Positions 40,416-48,507 of a stretch of DNA of 64,000 bases are shown here, piece after piece (positions within the stretch are counted from its first letter, which is position 1; every line of letters starts with the position of its first letter). The position numbers were made by a program, and so were the translations under genes. The notes beneath the pieces were generated by a model that was not told the origin of the DNA, did no database searches, and saw only the letters and a program-made list of their open reading frames with translations. Origin of the DNA: VXRD01 sp965232265 (GTDB lineage Bacteria; Latescibacterota; UBA2968); NCBI GenBank assembly GCA_965232265.1, contig CBDDPH010000002.1, positions 2,356,001 to 2,420,000 on the forward strand, in the 5' to 3' direction.

Positions 40416-41237
40416 TCAAAAATTTTCGATAATTTTTCTAAATCCATCGCCATAAGCTTTCAGGGTTGCATCTGCGTCGTGATCGCTTCCTGGCTTGTGG
40501 ATTACTTCCACGGAAAAGAAGCCATCAAATTTGGCATCGTGTAACAATTTTAGGGGTGTGACGTAATCCAGGTCGCCTTCGCCCAGACCGACTGTGGTAA
40601 TTTTTCCATTTGCGGTGTCATAACGCCCGTCGTGTGCGTGCAGGTGTTTGGCGAGTGTCCCAATCGTCTGCATGGTTTCTTCTGGTCGTTCCATATAGCG
40701 CTGCGTGTGCATCAGGTCCCACAAGACGCCCAGGTTGGGGTGATTTACCTTTTCTACCACTGCGCGGACCTGGGTCGAGACACACCATTCGTCGTGTGTT
40801 TCCATCATGACAATAACCCCGCGCTCGGCCGCGTGGTCCATTACGCGCTTGTATGCCTCAGCGGTGCGGTTTACCATCCAGAATACTTCGCCCTTGCCGC
40901 GTGCGCCGCCAAATGTGCGAATCAATCCGGCACCCAGATCCGCCGCGAGATCTATTGCGGCGTTGGCTTCTGCGATGGATTTGTCCAGATCTGCTGGGTC
41001 TTCTGCAGCAAATTTTGCTCCGGTAGCTACGCAGGATATTTTTAGTCCGGCATCTTCTATTTTCGCCCGGGCTGCATCTCGGTCAGCCGCAGGCATGTCC
41101 AGTTCAAAGCCCGAGGCGTGTCCCCATCCCGCGCGAGGTTCCAATCCTTCGAATCCATGGCGCTGCATGCCATCGATAACCTGTTCGATAGACCAATCTG
41201 GACACACACTCGTCATTGTTCCCAACCGAATCATCAT
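40416..41237 (-). CDS. Sugar phosphate isomerase/epimerase (TIM barrel)
   Basis: The 273-residue protein is a second member of the xylose-isomerase-like family: IEQVIDGMQRHGFEGLEPRAG, VIVMMETHDEWCVST (Glu metal ligand), LGVLWDLMHTQRY (Asp and His), KHLHAHDGRY (His ligand) and FFSVEVIHKPG (last Glu). The first ATG is doubled (ATGATG) after AGGAGCTG; either could start. It differs from the one at 32989 by its longer central loop. It probably serves the same carbohydrate-catabolic region, with an unknown sugar. Confidence 0.87.
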   Translation of the reverse strand: MMIRLGTMTSVCPDWSIEQVIDGMQRHGFEGLEPRAGWGHASGFELDMPAADRDAARAKIEDAGLKISCVATGAKFAAEDPADLDKSIAEANAAIDLAADLGAGLIRTFGGARGKGEVFWMVNRTAEAYKRVMDHAAERGVIVMMETHDEWCVSTQVRAVVEKVNHPNLGVLWDLMHTQRYMERPEETMQTIGTLAKHLHAHDGRYDTANGKITTVGLGEGDLDYVTPLKLLHDAKFDGFFSVEVIHKPGSDHDADATLKAYGDGFRKIIENF

Positions 41238-41688
41238 CAGCTCCTTTCCGGTTTCAGTGTTGTTCTCGAAATATCGGTGCTTAACCTAATGCCATACTCC
41301 CGCTATCGCAAGCGGAAAAGGGATCAATTGGCTGAGCCGAGCAATAACGGGTCGATTTTTTTCCAGTCTGTATGGAACGCTCGCGGCCATTTTCTGATCT
41401 AAGGATACAAAGCCGGGGATCAATTCTGCATGGATGTGGGGGTATTGCGGTATAGATATTGACACATTTTAGACGTAGCTTTGCCGGTCTCTTTTCTGTG
41501 TACAAGCTATAACAATTTTAACAATTTATTACAATTTTCATGGGAACGAAGTAGGTTGTCGCTTGTCTAAAATACTGTAGCCGCAAAGTGCGGCGAATGG
41601 CGCAGATTCGGATTTTGGTTTCGGCCGAACAAAATGGGATCGGCGCCTGAGATCAGTTCACAGAAATGCAACCGTGAGGAGCAAGGGT
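41238..41688. other. Long intergenic region before the four-repeat protein
   Basis: About 450 bases separate divergent genes. TTGACA at 41459 lacks a fitting -10 at 17 bases. An A/T-rich stretch with TATAACAATTTTAACAATTT lies at 41506-41535 and probably contains promoter elements, but none is clear. No gene is visible. Confidence 0.4.
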
Positions 41689-42546
41689 ATGAAAAAGTGG
41701 ATGACTTATGGCATCGCGCTGGTGCTGACATGTACCTTGTGGGGCGGTCAGGACGCGCAGGCGGCAGGACCTGTATTTGTGGATGAAAATGCCGATGGCA
41801 TTGATGACAATGTGCGAATATCGTATCATCGCGGACACAGGGGGGTTTTGGGACAACGCGGCACGTCTTCGCAACTGACCGAAGAGCAACGTGCAGAGTT
41901 GAAGACACTGGTTGACGGTTTGAAGGCGTCGGATACGTCTCGGGAAGATATTCGTGCGGCGGTGAAGGCCAAATTGGAAGAATGGGGTATTGAATTTCCC
42001 GAACGCTCTGCTATTTCGCCCGGTCTGGCAAAGTTGCTTACCGAGGATCAGCAGACTGAGTTGACGACGTTGATTGAAGGATTGAGGGCGTCGGATACGT
42101 CTCGGGAAGATATTCGCGCGGCGGTGGATGCGAAGTTGGAGGCGTGGGGTATTGAACGACCCGAACGCGGTCTGGATGCGCTGTTGACTGAGGACCAGGA
42201 AGTTGCGGTCAAGGTTTTGATTGAGTGGCTGAGAGCAGAGGGTAAATCCGGGGAGGAAATTCGCACCGCTGTGAATGAACAGCTCGAAGAATGGGGTATT
42301 GAACGGCCCGAGCGTGGATTGGATGCGCTGTTGACTGAGGACCAGGAAGCCGAACTCAAGACATTGGTTGAAGGTTTGAGGGCGTCGGATACCTCCAGGG
42401 AAGATATTCGCGCGGCGGTGGATGCGAAATTGGAGGAATGGGGTGTTGAACGACCCGAGCGTTCGCGAGAGGGGAAGCGCGGGCATGGTCGGCGGGGTGG
42501 ACACCGCGGCAGAGGTCATAAACCGCCATCCACAACCTCGGGATAA
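41689..42546 (+). CDS. Secreted protein with four tandem ~49-residue helical repeats
   Basis: The 285-residue protein has a signal peptide ending at QAA (residue 25), then PVFVDENADGIDDN, a calcium-binding-like segment. Four repeats begin near residues 62, 116, 164 and 213, each with LTEDQ, LVEGLRASDTSREDIRAAV, and KLEEWGIERPER phrases. The C-terminus is rich in Arg, Gly and His. Every repeat ends with the same WGI-(E)-RPER turn. I do not recognise a family; Spy/CpxP-like and Psp-type helical proteins are distant alternatives. GAGGAG lies eight bases before ATG. An in-frame earlier ATG at 41674 is inferior. Confidence 0.7.
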   Translation: MKKWMTYGIALVLTCTLWGGQDAQAAGPVFVDENADGIDDNVRISYHRGHRGVLGQRGTSSQLTEEQRAELKTLVDGLKASDTSREDIRAAVKAKLEEWGIEFPERSAISPGLAKLLTEDQQTELTTLIEGLRASDTSREDIRAAVDAKLEAWGIERPERGLDALLTEDQEVAVKVLIEWLRAEGKSGEEIRTAVNEQLEEWGIERPERGLDALLTEDQEAELKTLVEGLRASDTSREDIRAAVDAKLEEWGVERPERSREGKRGHGRRGGHRGRGHKPPSTTSG

Positions 42547-42649
42547 TTCATCGGTTCATCATGGGGGAGGGGTATCTGCCCTTCCCCTCAACCCATCGCT
42601 ATAATAAGTGGTTTGTCAAAAGAAATTGTTAATATGTTTTTCTTATATA

Positions 42650-42715
42650 CTGGATTACGGCTCAACATCATGCCGCAATGACACCCCTTGTTTGTCACTC
42701 CTGCGAAAGCAGGAG
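42650..42715. repeat. Dispersed repeat and CTCCTGC hairpin
   Basis: CTGGATTACGGC...ATGCCGCAATGAC (42650-42682) matches the sequence at 9679-9710. It is followed by CTCCTGC (42698-42704), loop GAAA, and GCAGGAG (42709-42715). These are short intergenic palindromic repeats. The 200-base gap holds no gene. Confidence 0.65.
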
Positions 42716-42768
42716 TCCAGTGGCTTTAGACACGAAACTTATTTGCAGAGACCAATAAGGAATGCATA

Positions 42769-43836
42769 ATGAGACGACTATCGACCTTTGTTTGCGTTTT
42801 GCTTTTGGGGCTGAAAACCGCAGATGCAGATGTGCTTACAGATGTGACTGTGGGAACGATTTACGATACCAATGTGGATGGCGTTTATGGCGGGGCGAGT
42901 GCTTTTGTGACGCAACTTTCCGCTTCTGTGATGCGACCTGTGGATATGGATGCTTCATATTTGCGGTTCTTTTTTTCGGGCGATGGCTTTTTGTTTGGTC
43001 ACAATGGCGACCGGACATTTGCGACCAATCGATTGGGCGTTGATTTTGCGCGCGATCTGAACAGCGGTGAGCGCGATAGGGTATTTGCTGGGTTTTCGCT
43101 GGCTGCGCGTGCAAATCGCTCCATTTACGATGTGTATGATTATACCGGGTTGGTGGGATACGTGCAGGGCAAATGGTATAGTGCCGAGAATACGATGAAG
43201 CGGGCGGGATACCAGCTCAACTGGCGGTCGTATCCCAATTTGAATGTGTCGCGTTATGTCGATCACTACGCATTTTTTCAGATGAACCATTTTTTGCCCA
43301 CGCGCACGACACTGAGGGGCGATCTCGGTTTGGGCTACAAGTTGCGCGAGGGGGCTGAAGGTCAGGTGGTTTTGGGTTTGCAGGTGGCGCAATCGCTGGC
43401 GGCTAATACGGGCTTGCGGGTGCGCTACCAGCGGCGCATCAATTTGCGGGCTGCGAATGATACCCCCACGCGATTTAATGCACTCATTTACGGCGATGAC
43501 GATATATTAAAGGATCGCTACGATTATAGCGGCGATCAAATAACCGCTCGGCTGACGCAGCAATTGCCCTTGCAGGTTCGGATCATTCTGGAAGGCGGGT
43601 ATGAAAGGCAGTCTTATAAAGACGATCTGGCGCGGGATGTCAGTGGCGCGATTTTGATAGGGGGCGCGTTGCGCGAGGATGAGTACTCGTTTTTTGATGC
43701 GTTTTTGGAGTTGCCCCTCACACAGCGCGTGACAACGGAGTTTGGATACGGCATTTCGCGCAATTTTTCCAATGATGAATTTTATCGCTACGACAGGCGA
43801 CAAAGTGTATCTTTTGATTTGACTGTTGAATTTTAG
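42769..43836 (+). CDS. Probable outer-membrane beta-barrel protein
   Basis: The 355-residue protein has a signal peptide (MRRLSTFVCVLLLGLKTADA). Regular alternating hydrophobic strands follow (ASYLRFFFSGDGFLFG, RVFAGFSLAARAN, TTLRGDLGLGYKL, QVVLGLQVAQSL) and the protein ends in a phenylalanine, all as in outer-membrane barrels. There are no cysteine or lipobox features. AAGGA lies before the ATG. It precedes the ECF sigma gene by 14 bases and is probably co-transcribed with it. The function is unknown. Confidence 0.65.
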   Translation: MRRLSTFVCVLLLGLKTADADVLTDVTVGTIYDTNVDGVYGGASAFVTQLSASVMRPVDMDASYLRFFFSGDGFLFGHNGDRTFATNRLGVDFARDLNSGERDRVFAGFSLAARANRSIYDVYDYTGLVGYVQGKWYSAENTMKRAGYQLNWRSYPNLNVSRYVDHYAFFQMNHFLPTRTTLRGDLGLGYKLREGAEGQVVLGLQVAQSLAANTGLRVRYQRRINLRAANDTPTRFNALIYGDDDILKDRYDYSGDQITARLTQQLPLQVRIILEGGYERQSYKDDLARDVSGAILIGGALREDEYSFFDAFLELPLTQRVTTEFGYGISRNFSNDEFYRYDRRQSVSFDLTVEF

Positions 43837-43850
43837 ACAGGAGATTTTCT

Positions 43851-44444
43851 GTGCTCGATTGGTCGGCATGCGACGATAAATTGCTCGTTGGATATGCTCA
43901 GCAAGGGCATACAAAGGCGTTTTCTGAATTGGTTCGGCGACACCATGTGCGAATTTTTCATACGGCGTTTGGCATGGTGGGCAATCGGGAAGATGCCGAT
44001 GATCTGGCACAGATCGCGTTTGTCAAGGCGTTTCAGTCGCTCAACCAATTTAAGGGGGAATCGCTGTTTTCCACCTGGTTGTATCGCATCAGCATCAATT
44101 GTTGTCTGGATTGGATTAAGTCGCAACAGCGCAAATACGACGTCAAGATGGATGATGAATGGTGGTTCAGACAAGCAGATAGTGACGCGCTATTTGCAGG
44201 GCCAAAGCGAACGGATTACGCGGTGGAGCAGAGCGAGTTGCGCGATGTTTTGGCGCAGGTGTTGGCGGATATGCCGCCCATTTTTCGGTCTGTGCTGGTT
44301 CTGCGCGAGTTGAATGGGCTGTCGTATCAGGAGATTGCCAGTGTTGAGGGGTGTTCGGTGGGCACTGTAAAATCGCGTCTGTTTCGGGCGCGCGCCCAAC
44401 TTCGCAAGTTGTTGAAGCCGTTTTACAAGGCGCTTGTGGCGTAA
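43851..44444 (+). CDS. ECF-type RNA polymerase sigma factor
   Basis: Region 2 reads AFSELVRRHHVRIFHTAFGMVGNREDADDLAQIAFVKAFQSLNQFKGESLFSTWLYRI. Region 4 has RSVLVLRELNGLSYQEIASVEGCSVGTVKSRLFRARAQLRKLL, the helix-turn-helix for the -35 element. At 197 residues it has the normal ECF length. The start is GTG behind CAGGAG. No anti-sigma factor with a zinc or membrane signature is adjacent; the next gene is a Rieske protein. It may regulate the barrel protein and its neighbours, but this is an inference from location. Confidence 0.93.
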   Translation: MLDWSACDDKLLVGYAQQGHTKAFSELVRRHHVRIFHTAFGMVGNREDADDLAQIAFVKAFQSLNQFKGESLFSTWLYRISINCCLDWIKSQQRKYDVKMDDEWWFRQADSDALFAGPKRTDYAVEQSELRDVLAQVLADMPPIFRSVLVLRELNGLSYQEIASVEGCSVGTVKSRLFRARAQLRKLLKPFYKALVA

Positions 44445-44466
44445 GATTTATTGGGGAGGCATATCA

Positions 44467-44916
44467 GTGGATGATAAGACGGAGAGAAGAGCGTTTTTGA
44501 CACAGGCCCTCACGCTCGTGGGGGGGTGCGTGTGCGCGGGATGGATTTCGGGATGTGAGACTGATGTGTTGAAGTCGTCTGGTGTGAGTGTGCAGTTTGA
44601 TGTGGGCGATGCGCCTGCCTTAGCACAGGTGGGCGGGTCTGTGAAACGAGTTTTTGAAGGGCAAAATGGCGGTGCCCCCGTGATTATTGTCCGCGCTGCT
44701 GAAGAAGATTTTGTGGTTTTGAGTTCTGTGTGTACACATGAGGCGTGCGAGGTGGATTTGCCGGGGGAACGCGATCCACAAATCTGGTGTTCATGCCATG
44801 GCGCGAGATTTGACAGGACGACAGGGGCGGTTCTGCGCGGACCTGCTACTGCGCCGTTGCCGCGGTTTGAGAGTACTTATGACAATGGGACACAGACGTT
44901 GTCGATTCTGTTTTAA
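44467..44916 (+). CDS. Rieske [2Fe-2S] protein with Tat-like N-terminus
   Basis: The 149-residue protein starts at GTG 44467 behind GGGAGG. ERRAFLTQALTLVGGCVCAG is a twin-arginine-type signal and GWISGC could be a lipobox. The cluster ligands are complete: C89-T-H91 and C108, H111, with C94 and C110 as the disulfide pair (CTHEAC, CSCHGARF). GPATAPLPRF follows as in cytochrome bc1-type Rieske domains. No cytochrome b gene is present, so it may act in another electron chain. A terminator lies downstream. Confidence 0.88.
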   Translation: MDDKTERRAFLTQALTLVGGCVCAGWISGCETDVLKSSGVSVQFDVGDAPALAQVGGSVKRVFEGQNGGAPVIIVRAAEEDFVVLSSVCTHEACEVDLPGERDPQIWCSCHGARFDRTTGAVLRGPATAPLPRFESTYDNGTQTLSILF

Positions 44917-44944
44917 GCAGCGCGAGTGGTCTAATAACAATAGC

Positions 44945-44985
44945 AAAAAACTGATCTCTGAAGTTATAGGGATCGGTTTTTTATT
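44945..44985 (+). terminator. Rho-independent terminator after the Rieske gene
   Basis: AAAACTGATC pairs with GATCGGTTTT (one G-T pair) around CTCTGAAGTTATAGG, followed by a T-rich run. It ends the sigma factor-Rieske transcript. Confidence 0.75.
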
Positions 44986-45081
44986 TTTTGCTCAATGAAT
45001 GTCGAGATGGATTGCTTTATGAGACCGATGCGCTATATTGTGATATGGTGCGTAAACTCATCCATAAATCACGGGTATAAT

Positions 45082-48000
45082 ATGCGATCCTTAATGCTTT
45101 TCATATTTCTCGCGTTTTTCCCATTGCAGATGTTCGCTGAAGAGGGACGGGTGTCTTCGGAGGGCAGTCTCGCGCTGGGCGTTGATGTATGTAGTTTTCG
45201 CGGAGACGATGGGCCGTATGAAGAGGTTGTTATCCGGTTTCCAGCGGCGCAACTCGCGTTTGAGACACAGGGCGATAGCCTTTTTGTCGCGCGTTATGTT
45301 CCGCGTCTCGAGTTGTTCGATGAGAATGGCAATTCGGTCAAGAGGATAGAGGGTGAGCGCGTTTTTTCTTCTGCCGAGCGGATCGACGATCCAGAACTCT
45401 TTGTCTATGATATCGCGCGATTCCAGCTTCCAGCGGGGTATTATCACGCGGTTCTGGAGGTTAAAGCCGTGGGCAATGATCGCCGGGGACGGGCGGTGTT
45501 TTCTGTTGAGGTGCCCGAGTATAAGACGGGACAACTCGCGTTTGGCGATTTGTTTTTTGTGCGTGAGATTGATTCGCCTGCTCAGAATTTTGACGCCGAT
45601 TCCTTTCTCAAGGCGGGGCATGTTCTTTTGCCGTCGCCTGAGCGCGAGGTTGGGGCTGGCGCGCCCCTGCGCTTTTATGTCGAACTTTACGAGATCGGAC
45701 GGCTTGCCCACAGTGTGCGGTTTCAGGTCCGCGACCGTTTTGGTCATGTGGTTTTTGACCATCTGCGGGCGTTTCCCACGTATCGCGAGGATGCAAAATT
45801 TGTCGAGGGGATTCCGCTGCGCGGGTTGCCGCCTGGGGCATATATGCTGAGTGTTGAAGCGCGTGCAGGCGATCAGGTTGCGCGTACGCAACGCGATTTT
45901 CGCATTCTGGGTTCTCCTGTTGAATTGTCGCTCACGGCACAGCAGCATGTTCTTATGGAGAAGATTCTGGAACGGTTTTCAACGCCTGAGGTCGTGCAGG
46001 AATACGCGAAAGTCGATGCGGGGGAACGCGCAGCTTTTATATATGGACATTATCTCGAGCGGGTGCCACTTTTCGCACGGGCTTATATCGCATCGGTCGC
46101 GGGATTGGGCAATCGCGAGGTTGGGATGGCGATGTTGCGGGCGATAGGTCTGGAGGGGACGCTCAAGAAGCGCGTTGACAGGACGTTTGGCGAGCGTTTG
46201 CCCGAGGCGGATACGCTTGCGGTAAGGATGGCGCGGGATATGGTCGATTTTGTGCTGGAAGAAGATCCGCTCAATGCACAGGTGTTGACGGCCAAAGCGT
46301 TGATCGCGCTTGCGCGTGGTGCGCTGGCCGAAGGCGAGGTTTGGGCACGCAAGGCGCTTGATATTGCCCCCGATTTGCCCGAGGCGTGCAATGCGATGGG
46401 TATTGTGAGGATGGGGCGTGGCGATTGGAATGGCGCTGTTGCAAAATTTCAAGAGGCGGCGTGTTGGACAAATGTAGAACTGGCGCGTTTTCTTTCTGGG
46501 AAGGGCGAGGGGGTGGCATATCTGAGCGCGGCTGTTGAGCGAGATTCAACCCATCCCTTTTTCTATTATATGATGGGGCGGGTGTTGGAGCGCAGGGGTG
46601 AACTTGCCGAGAGTGCGGCTGCTTATAGTCGGCAAATTGCAGTGGATCCCCTGTTTGCGCGGGCGCACTTTGACTTTGGGCGCGTGTTGTTCAAACAAGG
46701 GCATATTGATTCGGCTACGGTTGTTTGGCGAGAATTGATGGAAGCGCGGCCAGATTTTCGCAGTTTATGCGTGCATCCACTTCTGGAGGCGTATCTCAAT
46801 ATTGGAGAAACGGGCAAAGCGCACGCGCTGATTGCAGAGGCGTTGCGCACGCTTAGTGATGAGGCGAGAGAACGGGTGGAAGATATTTCACTCGTGGCGG
46901 GTGCAGAGGAAGTGGCGGCGTACCATGGGCTGGAACCCGAGGCGCGGGCGCAGTTTGTTCGGGCGTTCTGGCAAAAACGCGATCCCACGCCGGCAACACC
47001 TGGCAATGAGCGGTTGGTCGAGCACTATCGGCGCGTTGTTTATGTGTTGCAGAATTTTTCAAAAGATGGACGACAATGGGACAGGCGCGGCGATGTGTAT
47101 ATCCGCTATGGCGAACCCGCGCATGTGAGTAAAAGATCGGATATTCGGTTTGAGACAGATGCGGAGGTCGTGCGGGTGAAGGAGCGGTTGATAGCGAGGC
47201 TGTCGCCAGAGGCCAAGCAGGAAATTATTGCGCGGATAGGTCGGTTGCGTACATCCACGCGGGATGTGGAAATCGAGTCTGAGTTGGCCGAGACGGTCTC
47301 GATCAGCGATTTTGAGTCTATCGATTTTGAGATGAATCCCAATCGCGTGTTTTTTGCCAGGCAGAGCGATGATGTGAATACTTATGTTCGCGGCAAGGAA
47401 CTCTTTGGGCGGGATCGTCCGGGCATGAGCGAGCGTCCGATGCGGGGGATACCGCTTTATCCGGTCAATGGAAGCGAGCCGTGGGAGTACTGGATTTATC
47501 CGGATGTGGGCGGGGGTATTGAAGTTGTTTTTACGGCGTTGACGCCGAGGGGCGATTTCGATTTTCCCGATGTTTCGCAGGGGCGGAAAATTGCGCGGTT
47601 TAACCAGCGGTTTTGGGAAGATACGCGGCCCGAGGTCGTTATTTCACGAGCGGTGAATGCACAACCCGATCGCTATGTGCCCGTTGGCAAGGGTGTGCTG
47701 GATTTTCACTCTGCTTCGGCAGATTTCAGAGGGGCAGATGATAAATCTCGGCTGGAGGTGTATTATGGGGTGCCGGTTTTGGACGCGATTGATGATGGGG
47801 GAGAAGAGGTCGTTTTTGAGCGGGGTATCGCGCTTTTTGACAGCAGTTGGACACCGATTTATCGCAGGCTGGATCCGATGCCGGTGCGCGTAGATGAGAA
47901 CAGTGTTGAGGTCGGAACATTGGCGATAGATGAGCTCGCGCTTCAGGTTTTGCCCGGGCGATATTATTTGGGGCTTCAGATCAATCATCCGGCATCCGGG

Positions 48001-48498
48001 CGCAGGGGTGGATATACGCAGGAAGTCGTGGTGGAGGATTATGCGGTCGCCGGACTCAAGATCAGCGATATAGAGCTTGCGGGCAGGGTGCAGGTGGATT
48101 CTTCGGCTGCGGACAAAGGTGGGGTCGAGGTTATTTCGCTTCCGTCGCGTACCTATAAGGCCGGGCAGCCGGTTGTTATTTATTACGAAGTATATGGTTT
48201 GAAAATCGATGATTTTGGGCAGACGAAATATCGCGTGGATTACCGCATTACGCCCCGAGAAGGCAAGCTCAGCGGCGTGCAGGTTCTGCGGGCGATAGGG
48301 CGCTTGCTCGGTATTGAAGAAAAAGCCGTTGTGACGATTTCATATCAGCGGACGGGTACGGGGTCTGATGAGTACAATTATCTGGAAATTGACCCGGGCG
48401 AGTCAAAACCGGGGCGTTATGAAATTGCAGTAGTGATTACCGATTTGAATGGCGAGCAAACCGCTGAGAAGACGGTGATATTTTTTATTGGCGAGTAA
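45082..48498 (+). CDS. Large GWxTD/TPR secreted protein
   Basis: The start is uncertain: ATG 45082 gives a signal peptide (MRSLMLFIFLAFFPLQMFAEEG) but has no ribosome site, and further in-frame ATGs lie 53-87 bases upstream. The product has about 1,138 residues. Residues 1-320 are beta-rich, then TPR-like helices follow (LNAQVLTAKALIALARGALAEGEVWARKAL, FFYYMMGRVLERRGELAESAAAYSRQIA). A GWxTD-type region begins near residue 667 (WDRRGDVYIRYGEPAHVSKRSD) with EPWEYWIYPDVGGGIEVVF, and a C-terminal beta domain ends DLNGEQTAEKTVIFFIGE. GWxTD proteins occur in FCB-type bacteria without known function. Confidence 0.75.
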   Translation: MRSLMLFIFLAFFPLQMFAEEGRVSSEGSLALGVDVCSFRGDDGPYEEVVIRFPAAQLAFETQGDSLFVARYVPRLELFDENGNSVKRIEGERVFSSAERIDDPELFVYDIARFQLPAGYYHAVLEVKAVGNDRRGRAVFSVEVPEYKTGQLAFGDLFFVREIDSPAQNFDADSFLKAGHVLLPSPEREVGAGAPLRFYVELYEIGRLAHSVRFQVRDRFGHVVFDHLRAFPTYREDAKFVEGIPLRGLPPGAYMLSVEARAGDQVARTQRDFRILGSPVELSLTAQQHVLMEKILERFSTPEVVQEYAKVDAGERAAFIYGHYLERVPLFARAYIASVAGLGNREVGMAMLRAIGLEGTLKKRVDRTFGERLPEADTLAVRMARDMVDFVLEEDPLNAQVLTAKALIALARGALAEGEVWARKALDIAPDLPEACNAMGIVRMGRGDWNGAVAKFQEAACWTNVELARFLSGKGEGVAYLSAAVERDSTHPFFYYMMGRVLERRGELAESAAAYSRQIAVDPLFARAHFDFGRVLFKQGHIDSATVVWRELMEARPDFRSLCVHPLLEAYLNIGETGKAHALIAEALRTLSDEARERVEDISLVAGAEEVAAYHGLEPEARAQFVRAFWQKRDPTPATPGNERLVEHYRRVVYVLQNFSKDGRQWDRRGDVYIRYGEPAHVSKRSDIRFETDAEVVRVKERLIARLSPEAKQEIIARIGRLRTSTRDVEIESELAETVSISDFESIDFEMNPNRVFFARQSDDVNTYVRGKELFGRDRPGMSERPMRGIPLYPVNGSEPWEYWIYPDVGGGIEVVFTALTPRGDFDFPDVSQGRKIARFNQRFWEDTRPEVVISRAVNAQPDRYVPVGKGVLDFHSASADFRGADDKSRLEVYYGVPVLDAIDDGGEEVVFERGIALFDSSWTPIYRRLDPMPVRVDENSVEVGTLAIDELALQVLPGRYYLGLQINHPASGRRGGYTQEVVVEDYAVAGLKISDIELAGRVQVDSSAADKGGVEVISLPSRTYKAGQPVVIYYEVYGLKIDDFGQTKYRVDYRITPREGKLSGVQVLRAIGRLLGIEEKAVVTISYQRTGTGSDEYNYLEIDPGESKPGRYEIAVVITDLNGEQTAEKTVIFFIGE

Positions 48499-48507
48499 GG
48501 AGGCTTT

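Noticed and set aside
41459..41488. Promoter from TTGACA at 41459
   Set aside because: The bases at the -10 distance read TGCCGG, so no plausible -10 box exists.
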